From Streptomyces roseifaciens (lineage in GTDB: Bacteria; Actinomycetota; Actinomycetes; Streptomycetales; Streptomycetaceae), in the NCBI RefSeq assembly GCF_001445655.1, contig NZ_LNBE01000008.1, positions 1-64,000 of the forward strand: DNA of 64,000 nucleotides, written 5' to 3'. The position numbers were made by a program, and so were the translations under genes. The notes below the pieces were generated by a model, which had not been told where the DNA came from, made no database searches, and was given only the letters and a program-made list of their open reading frames with translations. Of the stretch, positions 43,509 to 53,805 are shown piece by piece (the first letter of the stretch is position 1; every line of letters starts with the position of its first letter).

Positions 43509-44930
43509 GTGATCGGTGTGACCGTGGATTCCGTGCACCTCTCTGGCCGTGACGAGCACCGTGCGCAGGCGCGGGACCCGTCCGCCGCGGTACGGCGCAA
43601 CCGGGAGGCGCTGCTGCTCGGCCTGGCCGTCCTGATCAGCTGTTCCGGCTACGCGTACACCGGCCTGGCGACGACCGGCCGGATACCCGGCGGATTCGCC
43701 GGGTTCGCGGGCGCGATGGCCTGCCTGGCGCTGGTGCCGCACCTGGCCGCGCGCCGCTGGGCCCCGTACGCCGATCCGCTGATCCTCCCCCTGGCCGTCC
43801 TGCTGTCCGGGATCGGCCTGGTGCTGCTGTACCGGCTGGACTTCTCCTACGGCGAGCGCTACTCCTCGGACCCGACGGCCTCCAACCAGCTGATGTGGAC
43901 GGTCATCGGCGTGGGCCTGTGCGTGGGCGTGCTGGTCGCGCTCAAGGACCACCGCCGGCTCCAGCGGTACATCTACCTGACGATGGCCGTGGCGCTGGTG
44001 CTGCTGATGGCCCCGGCGTTCTTCCCCGACGACACCTACGGCGCCAAGCGGTGGATCTACCTCGGTTCGCTGTCGTTCCAGCCGGGCGAGTTCGTCAAGA
44101 CCATGATCACGGTGTTCTTCGCGGGCTACCTGGTCATCCACCGGAACGCGCTGGCCCTCACCGGCCGCAAGGTGCTGGGCGTGCGGCTGCCGCCGGGCCG
44201 GCAGCTCGCGCCGATCCTGACGGTGTGGGTGCTGAGCCTGCTGGTCCTGGTCCTCGAGCGGGACCTGGGCACCTCGCTGATCTTCTTCGGGCTGTTCGTG
44301 GTGATGCTGTACGCGGCCACCGAGCGGTTCAGCTGGGTGCTGTGCGGCCTGCTCATGGCATCGGCGGGCGCCGTCGTGGTCGGCTCGGCGGAGCCGCACG
44401 TCAAGGGCCGGATCGACGCCTGGCAGCACCCGTTCGAGGCGCTGCACAGCCAGCAGGCGGGATCGGACCAGCTCGCGAAGGCCCTGTTCGGCTTCGGCAG
44501 CGGCGGGATCACCGGCACCGGGCTCGGTCAGGGCCACCCCGAGCTGATCGGCTTCGCAGGCCGCAGCGACTTCATCCTCACCACGGTCGGCGAGGAGTTG
44601 GGCCTGGCCGGCACGATGGTCGTCCTCGTGCTCTACGCGCTGCTCGCCCAGCGCGGCCTGAGCACCGCGGTGGCCGCGCGCGACCCCTTCGGGAAGCTGC
44701 TGGCCGTCGGGCTCGCGGCGGCCCTGGCCCTGCAGGTCTTCGTCGTGGCGGGCGGGGTGATGGGCCTGATCCCGCTGACCGGCAAGGCGCTGCCGTTCCT
44801 CGCCAAGAGCGGCTCCTCGCTCGTCGCCAACTGGCTGATGGTGGCGCTGCTGATCCGCATCAGCGACAGCGCGGGCCGGACCCGGGCGGCGCGGGAGCAG
44901 GCGGACCGGACCCGGGCCGCGCAAGAGTGA
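43509..44930 (+). CDS. SEDS-family protein (FtsW/RodA/SpoVE type)
   Basis: This 473-residue polytopic protein of the SEDS peptidoglycan glycosyltransferase family has about ten membrane helices. GAKRWIYLGSLSFQPGEFVK, the ERDLGTSLIFF loop with the conserved Asp, and ITGTGLGQGHPELIG are recognisable. The absence of adjacent division genes or a PBP suggests an accessory paralogue. Adjacency to a cell-envelope-type two-component system may be relevant. The start may be GTG 43509 or 43518. Confidence 0.92.
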   Translation: MIGVTVDSVHLSGRDEHRAQARDPSAAVRRNREALLLGLAVLISCSGYAYTGLATTGRIPGGFAGFAGAMACLALVPHLAARRWAPYADPLILPLAVLLSGIGLVLLYRLDFSYGERYSSDPTASNQLMWTVIGVGLCVGVLVALKDHRRLQRYIYLTMAVALVLLMAPAFFPDDTYGAKRWIYLGSLSFQPGEFVKTMITVFFAGYLVIHRNALALTGRKVLGVRLPPGRQLAPILTVWVLSLLVLVLERDLGTSLIFFGLFVVMLYAATERFSWVLCGLLMASAGAVVVGSAEPHVKGRIDAWQHPFEALHSQQAGSDQLAKALFGFGSGGITGTGLGQGHPELIGFAGRSDFILTTVGEELGLAGTMVVLVLYALLAQRGLSTAVAARDPFGKLLAVGLAAALALQVFVVAGGVMGLIPLTGKALPFLAKSGSSLVANWLMVALLIRISDSAGRTRAAREQADRTRAAQE

Positions 44931-45004
44931 CGCCTTGTTGACTGAGGCACCCATCTCTGCCGACGCTTGCCTCAAGCAGGGACACTCAGGAAAGAGGCGC
45001 GCGG

Positions 45005-46195
45005 ATGTCCATCACCCACGACGAGCCCACTGCCTACCCCTTCAACGACCCCGCCGGACTGGCCCTGTCCGGGAAGTACGCACAGGCGCGCCGCGGCGAG
45101 GGGCTGCTGCGCGTCCGCATGGAGTACGGCGAGCCCGCCTGGCTCGTCACCCGCTACGCCGACGCCCGGCTCGTCCTGGGCGACCGGCGGTTCAGCCGGG
45201 CCGAGAGCGTCCACCACGACGAGCCGCGCCGGGGCGACGGGCCGCGCGACACCGGTCTGCTGAGCATGGACCCGCCCGACCACACCCGGCTGCGGACCCT
45301 GGTGACGAAGGCGTTCACCACCCCGCGGGTGGAGAAGCTGCGCCCGGGCGTGCGCGCGCTCGCCGAGAGCCTGGTGGACGCGATGGTTGCCGCGGGCCCG
45401 CCCGCCGACCTGGTGGAGGACTACGCGCTGCCGATCCCCGTCGCCGTGATCTGCCGACTGCTCGGGGTGCCGGAGGAGGACCGCCCGCGCTTCCGCAAGT
45501 GGAGCGACGCCGCGCTGTCGACCAGTTCGCTGACCGCCGAGGAGAAGACGGTGAACCGGGACGAGCTGCGGGCCTACATGGCCGGGCTCGTCGAGGAGCA
45601 CCGCGCCCGCCCCGCCGACGATCTGATGACCGCCCTGATCGAGGCGCGCGACGTGGGCGACCGGCTCTCCGAGAGCGAGCTGATCGACCTGTGCGTGGGC
45701 ATCCTCGTCGCCGGCCACGAGACCACCGCGACGCAGGTTCCCAACTTCGTGCTCACCCTCTTCGACCACCCCGGAGCGCTGGAGCGGCTGCACGCCGACC
45801 CGGCCCTGCTGCCGGGCGCCGTCGAGGAGCTGATGCGCTTCGTCCCGCTGGGCGCGGGGGCGTCGTTCGCCCGCTACGCACTGGAGGACACCGAGGTGGG
45901 CGGCACGCTCGTGCGCAAGGGCGACGCCGTCCTGGTGGCCGTCGGCGCGGCCAACCGGGACGCCCGGCGGTTCGGCGACCCCGAGACCTTCGACATCGGC
46001 CGGGAGGCCAACCAGCACCTGGGCTTCGGCCACGGCGTGCACCACTGCCTCGGTGCCCCGCTGGCCCGGCTGGAGCTCCAGGAGGCGCTGCGGGCGCTGA
46101 TCCTGCGGCTGCCCGGGCTCCGGCCGGCCGGCGACATCGTCTGGAAGACGGGAATGCTGGTCCGCGGGCCGCGCTCGATGCCGGTGGGGTGGTGA
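45005..46195 (+). CDS. Cytochrome P450 (bacterial class I)
   Basis: This 396-residue P450 has the I-helix motif AGHETTATQ, an EELMRFVP region and the haem loop LGFGHGVHHCLGAPLAR with ligand Cys348. These features are typical of soluble Streptomyces monooxygenases (CYP105/107-like by general appearance). GAAAGAGG precedes the ATG at 45005. A ferredoxin gene overlaps its stop, giving a ready electron donor. The substrate is unknown. Confidence 0.95.
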   Translation: MSITHDEPTAYPFNDPAGLALSGKYAQARRGEGLLRVRMEYGEPAWLVTRYADARLVLGDRRFSRAESVHHDEPRRGDGPRDTGLLSMDPPDHTRLRTLVTKAFTTPRVEKLRPGVRALAESLVDAMVAAGPPADLVEDYALPIPVAVICRLLGVPEEDRPRFRKWSDAALSTSSLTAEEKTVNRDELRAYMAGLVEEHRARPADDLMTALIEARDVGDRLSESELIDLCVGILVAGHETTATQVPNFVLTLFDHPGALERLHADPALLPGAVEELMRFVPLGAGASFARYALEDTEVGGTLVRKGDAVLVAVGAANRDARRFGDPETFDIGREANQHLGFGHGVHHCLGAPLARLELQEALRALILRLPGLRPAGDIVWKTGMLVRGPRSMPVGW

Positions 46196-46452
46196 GCCCG
46201 GTGACGGACCCGGCGGAGGCCGCGGCGGACGGCACGGCGGCGTGGCGGGTGACGGTGGACCGCGGCGCGTGCATCGGCTCGGGGATCTGCGCGGCCCTGG
46301 CACCGGGGCAGTTCGCGCTGGACGGCGAACGCTCCCGGCCCTTGAGAGGGGCGACGGAGCCCGATGAGACGGTGCTGGACGCGGCGGACTCCTGTCCCGC
46401 GGCGGCCATCACCGTGGCCGAGGGAACGGAGGTCGTCGGGCCACGGCCATGA
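46192..46452 (+). CDS. Ferredoxin, 3Fe-4S type
   Basis: This 86-residue electron carrier has cysteines arranged as CIGSGIC and a distant CPAA, the 3Fe-4S pattern of P450-associated ferredoxins. The GTG at 46192 overlaps the P450 stop (GTGA). It should donate electrons to that P450. Confidence 0.92.
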   Translation: MSPVTDPAEAAADGTAAWRVTVDRGACIGSGICAALAPGQFALDGERSRPLRGATEPDETVLDAADSCPAAAITVAEGTEVVGPRP

Positions 46453-46558
46453 CGTGACGCCAGGTAATGGTGGGCGACGGAGATACCCCTGGTCCGGGAT
46501 GGGTACTACCCGGGGTGCCCGGGCCGACCGCGCGCCCGCCTGCCGAAAGGACATACGC

Positions 46559-48193
46559 ATGCAGCATGTCCGGCTCCCCCGCCGCCGGGGCGGGGCTCTC
46601 CTCGCCCTGCTCCTGGCCCTGATGTCCGTCACCTCCGTGGCCGCCGCCGCACCGCCGGGTCAGGAACCCGGCACGCCGGACCGGCCCGTCGTCGGCACGG
46701 ACCACGGCCAGGTGCGCGGCAGAGCGCACGGCACGTACGCCACGTACGAGGGCATCCCCTTCGCCGCGCCGCCGACCGGCCCGCTGCGCTGGCGCGCCCC
46801 GCAGCCGGCCGAGCCCTGGAAGGGCGTACGGGACGCGGGGAAGCCCGGCTCCCAGTGCCTGCAGACGCCGATCTTCGGCACCGGGCCCGCGACCGGCTCC
46901 GAGGACTGCCTGTACCTCAACGTCACCACGCCGACGGGCCGCGCGCCCGGCCACGGCAGGCCCGTCATGGTGTGGGTGCACGGCGGCGGGTTCGTCGGCG
47001 GCACCGGCAGCGAGTACGACACCGGACGCATGGCCACGCGCGGCGACGCCGTCGTCGTCACGCTCAACTACCGGCTGGGCGCCCTCGGCTTCTTCGGCCA
47101 CCCCGAGCTCGGGAACGCGCCTGCCTTCGGCCTCGCCGACCAGCAGGCCGCCCTGCGCTGGGTGCGGGCCAACGCCGCCCGCTTCGGGGGCGACCCGCAC
47201 AACGTGACCCTGTTCGGCGAGTCGGCCGGGGCCATCAGCACCTGCGCCCAGCTCACCTCGCCCACCGCGGCCGGCCTCTTCCACAAGGCGATCCTGCAGA
47301 GCGGGTCGTGCATGACGTCCTTCCCCCGCGGCACCGTCGCCCCGGGCACGCCCGGGGCCGGGTTCTCCGTATCGCAGCGGACCCTCCAGGACGCGGGTAC
47401 CGCCGCGGCCGGGCAGCTCGGCTGCCCGCAGGGGGCCGGGGCGCTGGACTGCCTGCGCGGGCTGAGCGCGGAGAAGCTGGCGACGCCCGAGCTGGCGCAG
47501 GCGTTCAGCAAGCCGGTCTACGGCAACGCCCTGCTGCCCGCGGAGCCGGGGAAGGCCCTCACCGCAGGCCGCTTCCACCGGGTGCCGGTGATCCAGGGCA
47601 CGAACCTCGACGAGATGCGGCTGTTCGTCGGCCTGACCCTGCAGCAGTTCCCCCTGCGGGACGAGCGGGACTACCGGGCCCGCCTGACGGACTCCTTCGG
47701 CTCCGCCGCGGGTGCCGTCGAGGCGGAGTACCCGCTGTCGCGCTACGCCTCGCCGGCGCTGGCCTGGTCCGCGGTGCTCACCGACACCACGTTCGTCTGC
47801 TCGGCGGTGCGGGCCGACCGCGCGCTGGCCGGGCGGGTGCCGACGTACGCCTACGAGTTCGCCGACCGTGACGCGCCCGTCCTGGACGGCCTGCCGGTGG
47901 TGCCCGGCTTCCCCTACGGAGCCTCGCACGCCTTCGAACTGCCCTACCTGTTCACCTCCTTCCAGACCCGGCCGCCCCTGAACAGCGAGCAGCGCGTCCT
48001 GTCGGACCGGATGGTCGACTACTGGACGCACTTCGCCCGCACGGGCGACCCGAACGCGCACGGCGCCCCGCACTGGCCCGCTCTCCACGAGCGGGGACTG
48101 ACGCAGTCCCTCGCGCCGGGCGCGGACGGCATCCGGCAGGTCCGCCTGAGCGAGGAGCACCACTGCGGGTTCTGGGCGCGGCAGCAGGGCTGA
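46559..48193 (+). CDS. Secreted carboxylesterase, type B
   Basis: This 544-residue exported serine esterase has a signal peptide (residues 1-31, basic start and hydrophobic core ending in AAA). The type-B signatures are SEDCLYLNV and the elbow FGESAGA with nucleophile Ser222. The oxyanion region is [11 protein letters not shown]. Acid and His residues are expected in the later segments NLDEMR and [17 protein letters not shown] precedes the ATG at 46559. It hydrolyses esters outside the cell. Confidence 0.94.
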   Translation: MQHVRLPRRRGGALLALLLALMSVTSVAAAAPPGQEPGTPDRPVVGTDHGQVRGRAHGTYATYEGIPFAAPPTGPLRWRAPQPAEPWKGVRDAGKPGSQCLQTPIFGTGPATGSEDCLYLNVTTPTGRAPGHGRPVMVWVHGGGFVGGTGSEYDTGRMATRGDAVVVTLNYRLGALGFFGHPELGNAPAFGLADQQAALRWVRANAARFGGDPHNVTLFGESAGAISTCAQLTSPTAAGLFHKAILQSGSCMTSFPRGTVAPGTPGAGFSVSQRTLQDAGTAAAGQLGCPQGAGALDCLRGLSAEKLATPELAQAFSKPVYGNALLPAEPGKALTAGRFHRVPVIQGTNLDEMRLFVGLTLQQFPLRDERDYRARLTDSFGSAAGAVEAEYPLSRYASPALAWSAVLTDTTFVCSAVRADRALAGRVPTYAYEFADRDAPVLDGLPVVPGFPYGASHAFELPYLFTSFQTRPPLNSEQRVLSDRMVDYWTHFARTGDPNAHGAPHWPALHERGLTQSLAPGADGIRQVRLSEEHHCGFWARQQG

Positions 48194-48234
48194 GCCGGAC
48201 TGCGCAACGGGCACACCCGTTGCACGATGAAGGC

Positions 48235-49776
48235 ATGCTCCTGGCCGATGTCGCCCGCGTGTCCGCCGAGGTGGCCGCGACCTCCGCGCGGTCGGAGAAG
48301 ACCGCCCTGCTGGCCGGCCTCTTCCGCGGCGCGGACCCGCGGGAGGCACCCGTCGCCCTGACCTATCTGTCGGGGCGGCTGCCGCAGGGCAGGGTCGGCA
48401 TCGGCTGGAGCGTGCTGCGCTCCTCCCCGGCCCCGGCGGGCGCGCCCACGCTGACCGTCGCGGAGGTGGACCGGGCGGTCGACGGGATCGCCGCCGTGGC
48501 CGGCAAGGGCGCGCAGGCCGAACGCAAGCGCCGCGTGGACGCGCTGATGGGCGCGGCCACGGAACAGGAGCAGCACTTCCTGCGGGGGCTGCTCGGCGGG
48601 GAGCTGCGGCAGGGCGCCCTCGACGCGCTCGCGGCCGAAGGGCTCGCGGCCGCCGCCGGCGCGGACCCCGCGGAGGTGCGCCGCGCCGTGATGCTGGGCG
48701 GCTCCCTGGCGGCGGTCGCGCGCGAGCTGCTGGCCCGGGGCCCGGCGGCGCTGGCGGACTTCCGGCTGGAGGTGGGCCGGCCGGTGCTGCCGATGCTGGC
48801 GCACACCGCCAAGGACGTCGAGGAGGCGCTGGACCGGCTCGGGCCGTGCGCCGTCGAGGAGAAGCTCGACGGGATCCGGGTGCAGGTGCACCGCGCGGGC
48901 GACGAGGTGCGGATCTGGACGCGCAAGCTGGAGGAGATCACCGAGCGGCTCCCCGAGCTGTGCCGCGTGGCGCGGGAGCTGCCGGTGTCCTCCGCGGTGC
49001 TGGACGGCGAGGTGATCGCCCTGGACGCGGAGGGGCGGCCGCGCCCGTTCCAGGAGACGGCGGGCCGGGTGGGTTCGCGGCTGGACGTGGCCGGGGCCGC
49101 GGTGACGGTGCCCCTGTCCCCGGTGTTCTTCGACCTGCTGGCCGTGGACGGCCGCGATCTGCTGGCGCTGCCGGTGGCGGAGCGCCACGCGGAGCTGGCG
49201 CGGGTGGTGCCGGGGCCGATGCGGGTGCGGCGCCTGGTGGTCGCGGACCCGGCGGAGGCCGGAGCGCGCGCCGCGGCGCGGGACTTCGCGGAGGCGGTGC
49301 TGCGGCGCGGCCACGAGGGCGTGGTCGTCAAGGCGCTGAACGCGCCGTACACGGCGGGCCGCCGGGGTGCCGCGTGGCTGAAGGTGAAGCCGGTGCACAC
49401 GCTGGACCTGGTGGTGCTGGCGGTGGAGTGGGGTCACGGGCGGCGCACGGGGAAGCTGTCGAACCTTCACCTGGGGGCGCGGCGGCCGGACGGCTCGTTC
49501 GCGATGCTGGGCAAGACGTTCAAGGGCATGACGGACGCGATGCTGGCGTGGCAGACGGAGCGGCTGCAGGGACTGGCCGTCAGCGACGACGGCTTCGTGG
49601 TGACCGTACGGCCGGAGCTGGTGGTGGAGGTCGCCTTCGACGGTCTCCAGCGGTCCTCCCGGTACCCGGCGGGGGTGACGCTGCGGTTCGCGCGCGTGGT
49701 GCGGTACCGGGAGGACAAGCGGGCGGAGGAGGCCGACACGGTGGAGGCCGTGCTGGCCCTCGGTGCTACGGGTTGA
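48235..49776 (+). CDS. ATP-dependent DNA ligase (LigB type)
   Basis: This 513-residue ligase seals DNA nicks with ATP. The adenylated lysine is Lys210 in EEKLDGIR. Other nucleotidyltransferase motifs are visible: [28 protein letters not shown] and WLKVKP. An N-terminal DNA-binding domain precedes them. It is an accessory ligase beside the essential NAD-dependent LigA. Its 3' end overlaps the converging glycosidase gene by 11 bp. Confidence 0.93.
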   Translation: MLLADVARVSAEVAATSARSEKTALLAGLFRGADPREAPVALTYLSGRLPQGRVGIGWSVLRSSPAPAGAPTLTVAEVDRAVDGIAAVAGKGAQAERKRRVDALMGAATEQEQHFLRGLLGGELRQGALDALAAEGLAAAAGADPAEVRRAVMLGGSLAAVARELLARGPAALADFRLEVGRPVLPMLAHTAKDVEEALDRLGPCAVEEKLDGIRVQVHRAGDEVRIWTRKLEEITERLPELCRVARELPVSSAVLDGEVIALDAEGRPRPFQETAGRVGSRLDVAGAAVTVPLSPVFFDLLAVDGRDLLALPVAERHAELARVVPGPMRVRRLVVADPAEAGARAAARDFAEAVLRRGHEGVVVKALNAPYTAGRRGAAWLKVKPVHTLDLVVLAVEWGHGRRTGKLSNLHLGARRPDGSFAMLGKTFKGMTDAMLAWQTERLQGLAVSDDGFVVTVRPELVVEVAFDGLQRSSRYPAGVTLRFARVVRYREDKRAEEADTVEAVLALGATG

Positions 49777-51763
49777 CGTTCACGGTGGCGGGGCAGAGGC
49801 GCCGCGGCTTCTTGTCACCCTTCAGCTTGGCGTCGACGCAGCCGCCGGGCAGGCCCTCGTACGCCTTCGTGCCGAAGTTGGCGGTGACGGTGAGGGTGCC
49901 GTCGCCGAAGGCGGTGCGCTGGACGGTGCGGTCGCCGGTGAGGGTGCGGAAGTCCGTCATGGGCTCGGTGCCGGCCGCCTTGTGCAGGGGTGAGAAGTAC
50001 TTCTGCAGGGCGGCGAGCTCGCTTCCCTGCTTCTCCAGGGAGTCGCCGCCGATGACGAAGTTGAGCGGGGTGTTGTAGAGCATCGCCAGCAGGGCGCGGT
50101 CCGTCTTCTGCTTCGGCAGCTTGTCGTAGGACAGCTCCCAGCGCTCGACGTTGACGAGGGAATCGTGGAGGGCCGTCTCGTACAGCGGGACGCGGTAGGC
50201 GGGGTCGTACATGGCCTTGGCGACGTCGGCCGGGAGCTCGGCGGGCTTGAAGAAGATGCCGGGCGCCTTTGCGGGGGTGTAGCCGCCCCACTTCTCCTTG
50301 TCGCGCTGGGCCGCCCACAGGCCGTCGTGGACGGGGGTGCCGGAGCCGTGGTCGTACGAGAGCACCTCGTTGGCCCAGGCGCCCGCGGACTCCGAGCCGA
50401 GGGCGAGGCGGTCGCCGTCGGCGAGGCGCTTCATGCGGGCGAGGCGGTTGGCGCGGTCGCGGGCCTTGGTCTGGGGGTGGGCCGCGCTGTGGTCGCGGAA
50501 GAGCTCGCCGGCCGCGTCGACGTCGAGGAAGTAGCTGTCGGCTCCGTTGGCGGTCATCTTGCGGGTGCGGTCGGCGAGGTAGTGGCGGGTGGGCTCGGCC
50601 TTCTCGAACGCCTCGGTGCTGAGGTAGCAGCCGCGGTCGTGGAAGCCGGGCTCGGGCGAGCCGTCGGCCCGCTGGACGCAGAAGTCGGGGTAGACCTTGT
50701 CCGGCCAGACGGAGGTGGGCGCGTCGGACTTCTGCGGGTCCTGGCCGTTGGCGAAGGAGTCGTAGGGGCCGACGAGGTAGCCGGCCTCCTTGGCGGCCTT
50801 GACGGCGGCCGGGGTCATGGGCTGGTCGTCGGCGTCGTAGCCGAGCCACATGCGGTCCACGCCGAGCGCGCGCAGCTTGCGGACGCCGTCGGCGGTGCGG
50901 GCCGGGCCCCAGGTGTAGGCGTGGAAGGCGCCGAGGAGCTTCTCGTTCGCGGGGACGGCCGCGATCTTGCGCTTGAGGCTGCTGAGCTGCCCGTGCTCCT
51001 TCAGCCAGGCGCGGTAGTCGAGGGCGGGGGCGACCGGGGAGCCGTCGGTCAGGCTGAAGGCGACGGTGTAGTCGGTGGTGTCCTCGCCGCGGGAGAACGC
51101 GTGGGCGGCGGTGGCGCGCAGCGTGCCCTGCTCGGAGGTCACGCCGAGCGTGGTGCCGATGTCGGTGGGCACGAGGTAGCTGACGCCGGTCCGGCCCGCG
51201 GACCAGCCCCACAGGGGCAGCGAGAGGCCGGAGTCCATGGGGGTCTCGCTGCCGGCGAGCCCGGCCGCGGGAGAGTTCCAGAAGGCGTCCCGGGCGGGGA
51301 TCGACAGCCCTTCGCCGCGCGGCAGCTGCAGCGCGGCGGAGGCGGAACCGGCGCCCGTGACGGGCCACTTCAGGGTGCGGTCGGCGGCGCCGGTGGAGCG
51401 GACGGTGACGAGAAGCCGGCCCTTGTCGGCGCGGGCGGTGACCTCCAGGCCGGTGCCGGGGTACGTCCAGCGGGCGCCGTCCGCGGTGGCGGTGACGGCG
51501 CCCGGGGCGCCGGGGGCGGTCGCGGCCGGTGCGGAGAGCTCCACGGTGCCGCCCGCGGCCGTGCGGGCGGTGACGCGCAGGGTGGCGGTGTCGACGGTGG
51601 CGGTGCCGCCGCGGACGGGGATGTCGACGGACTGGCCGTGGACGCGGACCGTCTGCGCGGGCGCGGCGGCGTGGGCGGGCTCGGCGAGGGTGATGCACGG
51701 GAGGGCGGCCGCCAGCACGACGGCGGCGGCGCGGGCGGTGCGGCAGGAGGTGAAGAGGTGCAT
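49766..51763 (-). CDS. Putative secreted glycoside hydrolase
   Basis: This 665-residue exported protein has a signal peptide ending near residue 32 (PAHA-AAPA). A beta-rich N-terminal domain is followed by a TIM-barrel-like region with [28 protein letters not shown] and [12 protein letters not shown]. The last could carry a catalytic aspartate. It resembles proteins annotated near GH101/DUF5696, but I cannot assign a family firmly. It starts 76 bp after the ABC transporter gene on the same strand and may be read from the same transcript. Confidence 0.75.
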   Translation of the reverse strand: MHLFTSCRTARAAAVVLAAALPCITLAEPAHAAAPAQTVRVHGQSVDIPVRGGTATVDTATLRVTARTAAGGTVELSAPAATAPGAPGAVTATADGARWTYPGTGLEVTARADKGRLLVTVRSTGAADRTLKWPVTGAGSASAALQLPRGEGLSIPARDAFWNSPAAGLAGSETPMDSGLSLPLWGWSAGRTGVSYLVPTDIGTTLGVTSEQGTLRATAAHAFSRGEDTTDYTVAFSLTDGSPVAPALDYRAWLKEHGQLSSLKRKIAAVPANEKLLGAFHAYTWGPARTADGVRKLRALGVDRMWLGYDADDQPMTPAAVKAAKEAGYLVGPYDSFANGQDPQKSDAPTSVWPDKVYPDFCVQRADGSPEPGFHDRGCYLSTEAFEKAEPTRHYLADRTRKMTANGADSYFLDVDAAGELFRDHSAAHPQTKARDRANRLARMKRLADGDRLALGSESAGAWANEVLSYDHGSGTPVHDGLWAAQRDKEKWGGYTPAKAPGIFFKPAELPADVAKAMYDPAYRVPLYETALHDSLVNVERWELSYDKLPKQKTDRALLAMLYNTPLNFVIGGDSLEKQGSELAALQKYFSPLHKAAGTEPMTDFRTLTGDRTVQRTAFGDGTLTVTANFGTKAYEGLPGGCVDAKLKGDKKPRRLCPATVNVNP

Positions 51764-51839
51764 GGGGAGTTGATAACGAACGGAGGTAAGAGGGTTCTAA
51801 GAACCCGGCGTTGCCGCGACCTCCCGGCCCCGCGCCGCG

Positions 51840-53726
51840 TCACCGGTCCTGGGACAGTTTGTACAGCTCTGCGAAGAGTCCTCCCCCGACGGCGAGTTCC
51901 TCGAAGGTGCCCTCCTCCACGACGCGGCCCGCGGCGAGGACGACGATGCGGTCGGCGATGCGGGTGTTGGTCAGATTGTGCGTGACGAACACGGCGGCGC
52001 GTCCCGCGGCGAGCTCCTTGAAGCGGCTGATGACGGTGTGCTCGGCGCGCGGGTCCATCGCGGACGTGGGTTCGTCGAGGACGAGGACGGCGGCCTCGCG
52101 GTAGAAGGCGCGCGCCACGGCGAAGCGCTGCCACTGGCCGCCGGAGAGGTCGTGGCCGCCCCAGAACGACTTGGCGAGGAGGGCGTCCAGGCCGCCCGGG
52201 AGGCCGTCGAGGACGCTGTCGGCGCCCGCGGCGCGGGCCGCGGCGTGCACCAGGTCGTCGCCGCCGCGGGGCTGGCCCAGGGTGATGTTCTCGCGGGCCG
52301 CCATCGGCCAGCGCGTGTAGTCCTGCGGGACCAGCCCGACCCGCGACCAGACGTCGTGGGGGTCGGTCTCGGCGAGGTCGGTGCCGTCCCAGGTGACCCG
52401 TCCGGCTGTGGGCAGGTACAGCCCCGTCAGCAGCCGGGAGAGGGTGGTCTTCCCGGAGCCGTTCTCCCCGACCAGCGCGACGAGTTCGCCCGAGCGCAGG
52501 GTGACGCTGACGCCGTCGAGGGCGGGCCTTCCGGGCGGGGCGCCGGGGTGACGGTAGGAGACGTCGTGGGCGCGGATCTCCCGGGGGCCGCCGGCTCCGA
52601 GCCGCAGCGGGCCGCGTACGGCCCTGAGCTCCTCGGCCAGGTCCAGGAACGCCTGCCAGTCCTGGAGGTAGAGCGAGGTGCGGAAGAGCCGGGCCCCCGC
52701 CATGACCAGGGAGGTCAGCGCGGCCGTGGAGGCCCGTACGGCGACGACCGCGGTGGCGGCGACCGCCAGGCCCATGGCGCCGCCGAGGACGAGCGCGCCG
52801 ACGGTCAGCCAGGTGAGGGCGAGCATGGTGCCGGATCCGGCCGCGCCGCAGAGGGTCACCAGCAGCACGCGGGGGGCGGCGGCGCGGTGCCGGGTGCGGA
52901 TCCGGTCGGTGAGGTGGGCGTACCACTGGCGCAGGTACGGGGCCATGGTGCCGGCCCGGATCTCGGCGGCCGTGCGCGGCTCGGTGCTGAAGCGGCGCAG
53001 GAGGTAGCGCAGCCGGTTGTCGGCGAGGCTGGTGTGGGCGGCGCGGTGGGCGATGCGGGCCGCGGCGACGGCGGCGGCTCCCTTGGGCAGCACGGCGAGG
53101 ACCAGCAGGGGCAGGAGCAGGGGGTGCAGGGCGGTGAGCACGACCGCCGCGGCGATGAGCTGGGCGACGGCGGAGAGCAGCACCTGGGCGTCGGTGATCA
53201 GGTCCTGGGTGGCCTGGGCGCCCGTGCCAGCGGCCTGCAGGGCGTCGTTGAAGTCGGGCCGGTCGTAGGCGGTCAGCTCGACCTCGGGGGTGTCGGCCAG
53301 GATGCGCTCGTCGGCCAGGGCGGTGACCTCGGGGGCCAGCCGCAGGGCGGCGTACTGGGCCGTGGCGTCCGCGCAGGCGCGCACGGCGGCGGCCGCGGCG
53401 GCGACGGTGAGCGCGGGCAGCACCGCGTACAGGTGCTGGGCGGCCGTGCCGGAGCCGAAGAGCCCGGTCATGACGCGCGCGGTGGCGGCGAGCGCGACCG
53501 CCGCGGCCGCGGCCGCCACGCACTGGGCGACCAGTATCTGCACCGTGGCCGCCCGGTCCGCCGCCCACCCCAGCCGGGCCGCCCGGCCGAGGACCGCCGG
53601 CAGCCGGCCCGCCATCTGCCGCAGGCTCGCGGAGGCCACGCGGTGGAAGTGCGGGTCGTCCCAGCCGAGGTCGAGTTCCTGCTGCGCGGCGGGGGCGGGG
53701 GTGCGCGGGGCGGCGGCGTTCGTCAC
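51840..53726 (-). CDS. ABC exporter (membrane plus ATPase half-transporter)
   Basis: This 628-residue half-transporter has an N-terminal six-helix membrane domain (about residues 60-350). The C-terminal ATPase has Walker A LVGENGSGKTT, signature LSGGQWQRFAVARAF and Walker B VLVLDEPTSAMD. Such exporters are common in RiPP clusters. There is no N-terminal C39 peptidase, so leader removal would need another enzyme. The GTG at 53726 lies 79 bp after the glycosyltransferase-sulfotransferase gene, in the same direction. Confidence 0.93.
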   Translation of the reverse strand: MTNAAAPRTPAPAAQQELDLGWDDPHFHRVASASLRQMAGRLPAVLGRAARLGWAADRAATVQILVAQCVAAAAAAVALAATARVMTGLFGSGTAAQHLYAVLPALTVAAAAAAVRACADATAQYAALRLAPEVTALADERILADTPEVELTAYDRPDFNDALQAAGTGAQATQDLITDAQVLLSAVAQLIAAAVVLTALHPLLLPLLVLAVLPKGAAAVAAARIAHRAAHTSLADNRLRYLLRRFSTEPRTAAEIRAGTMAPYLRQWYAHLTDRIRTRHRAAAPRVLLVTLCGAAGSGTMLALTWLTVGALVLGGAMGLAVAATAVVAVRASTAALTSLVMAGARLFRTSLYLQDWQAFLDLAEELRAVRGPLRLGAGGPREIRAHDVSYRHPGAPPGRPALDGVSVTLRSGELVALVGENGSGKTTLSRLLTGLYLPTAGRVTWDGTDLAETDPHDVWSRVGLVPQDYTRWPMAARENITLGQPRGGDDLVHAAARAAGADSVLDGLPGGLDALLAKSFWGGHDLSGGQWQRFAVARAFYREAAVLVLDEPTSAMDPRAEHTVISRFKELAAGRAAVFVTHNLTNTRIADRIVVLAAGRVVEEGTFEELAVGGGLFAELYKLSQDR

Positions 53727-53805
53727 CGGGTCATGGTGCCGTCACACCGGCCGCCGCGTGGCGGAACTCTCCGGCCCGTGGCCCTTTAGGGGATGCAGGA
53801 CCGCT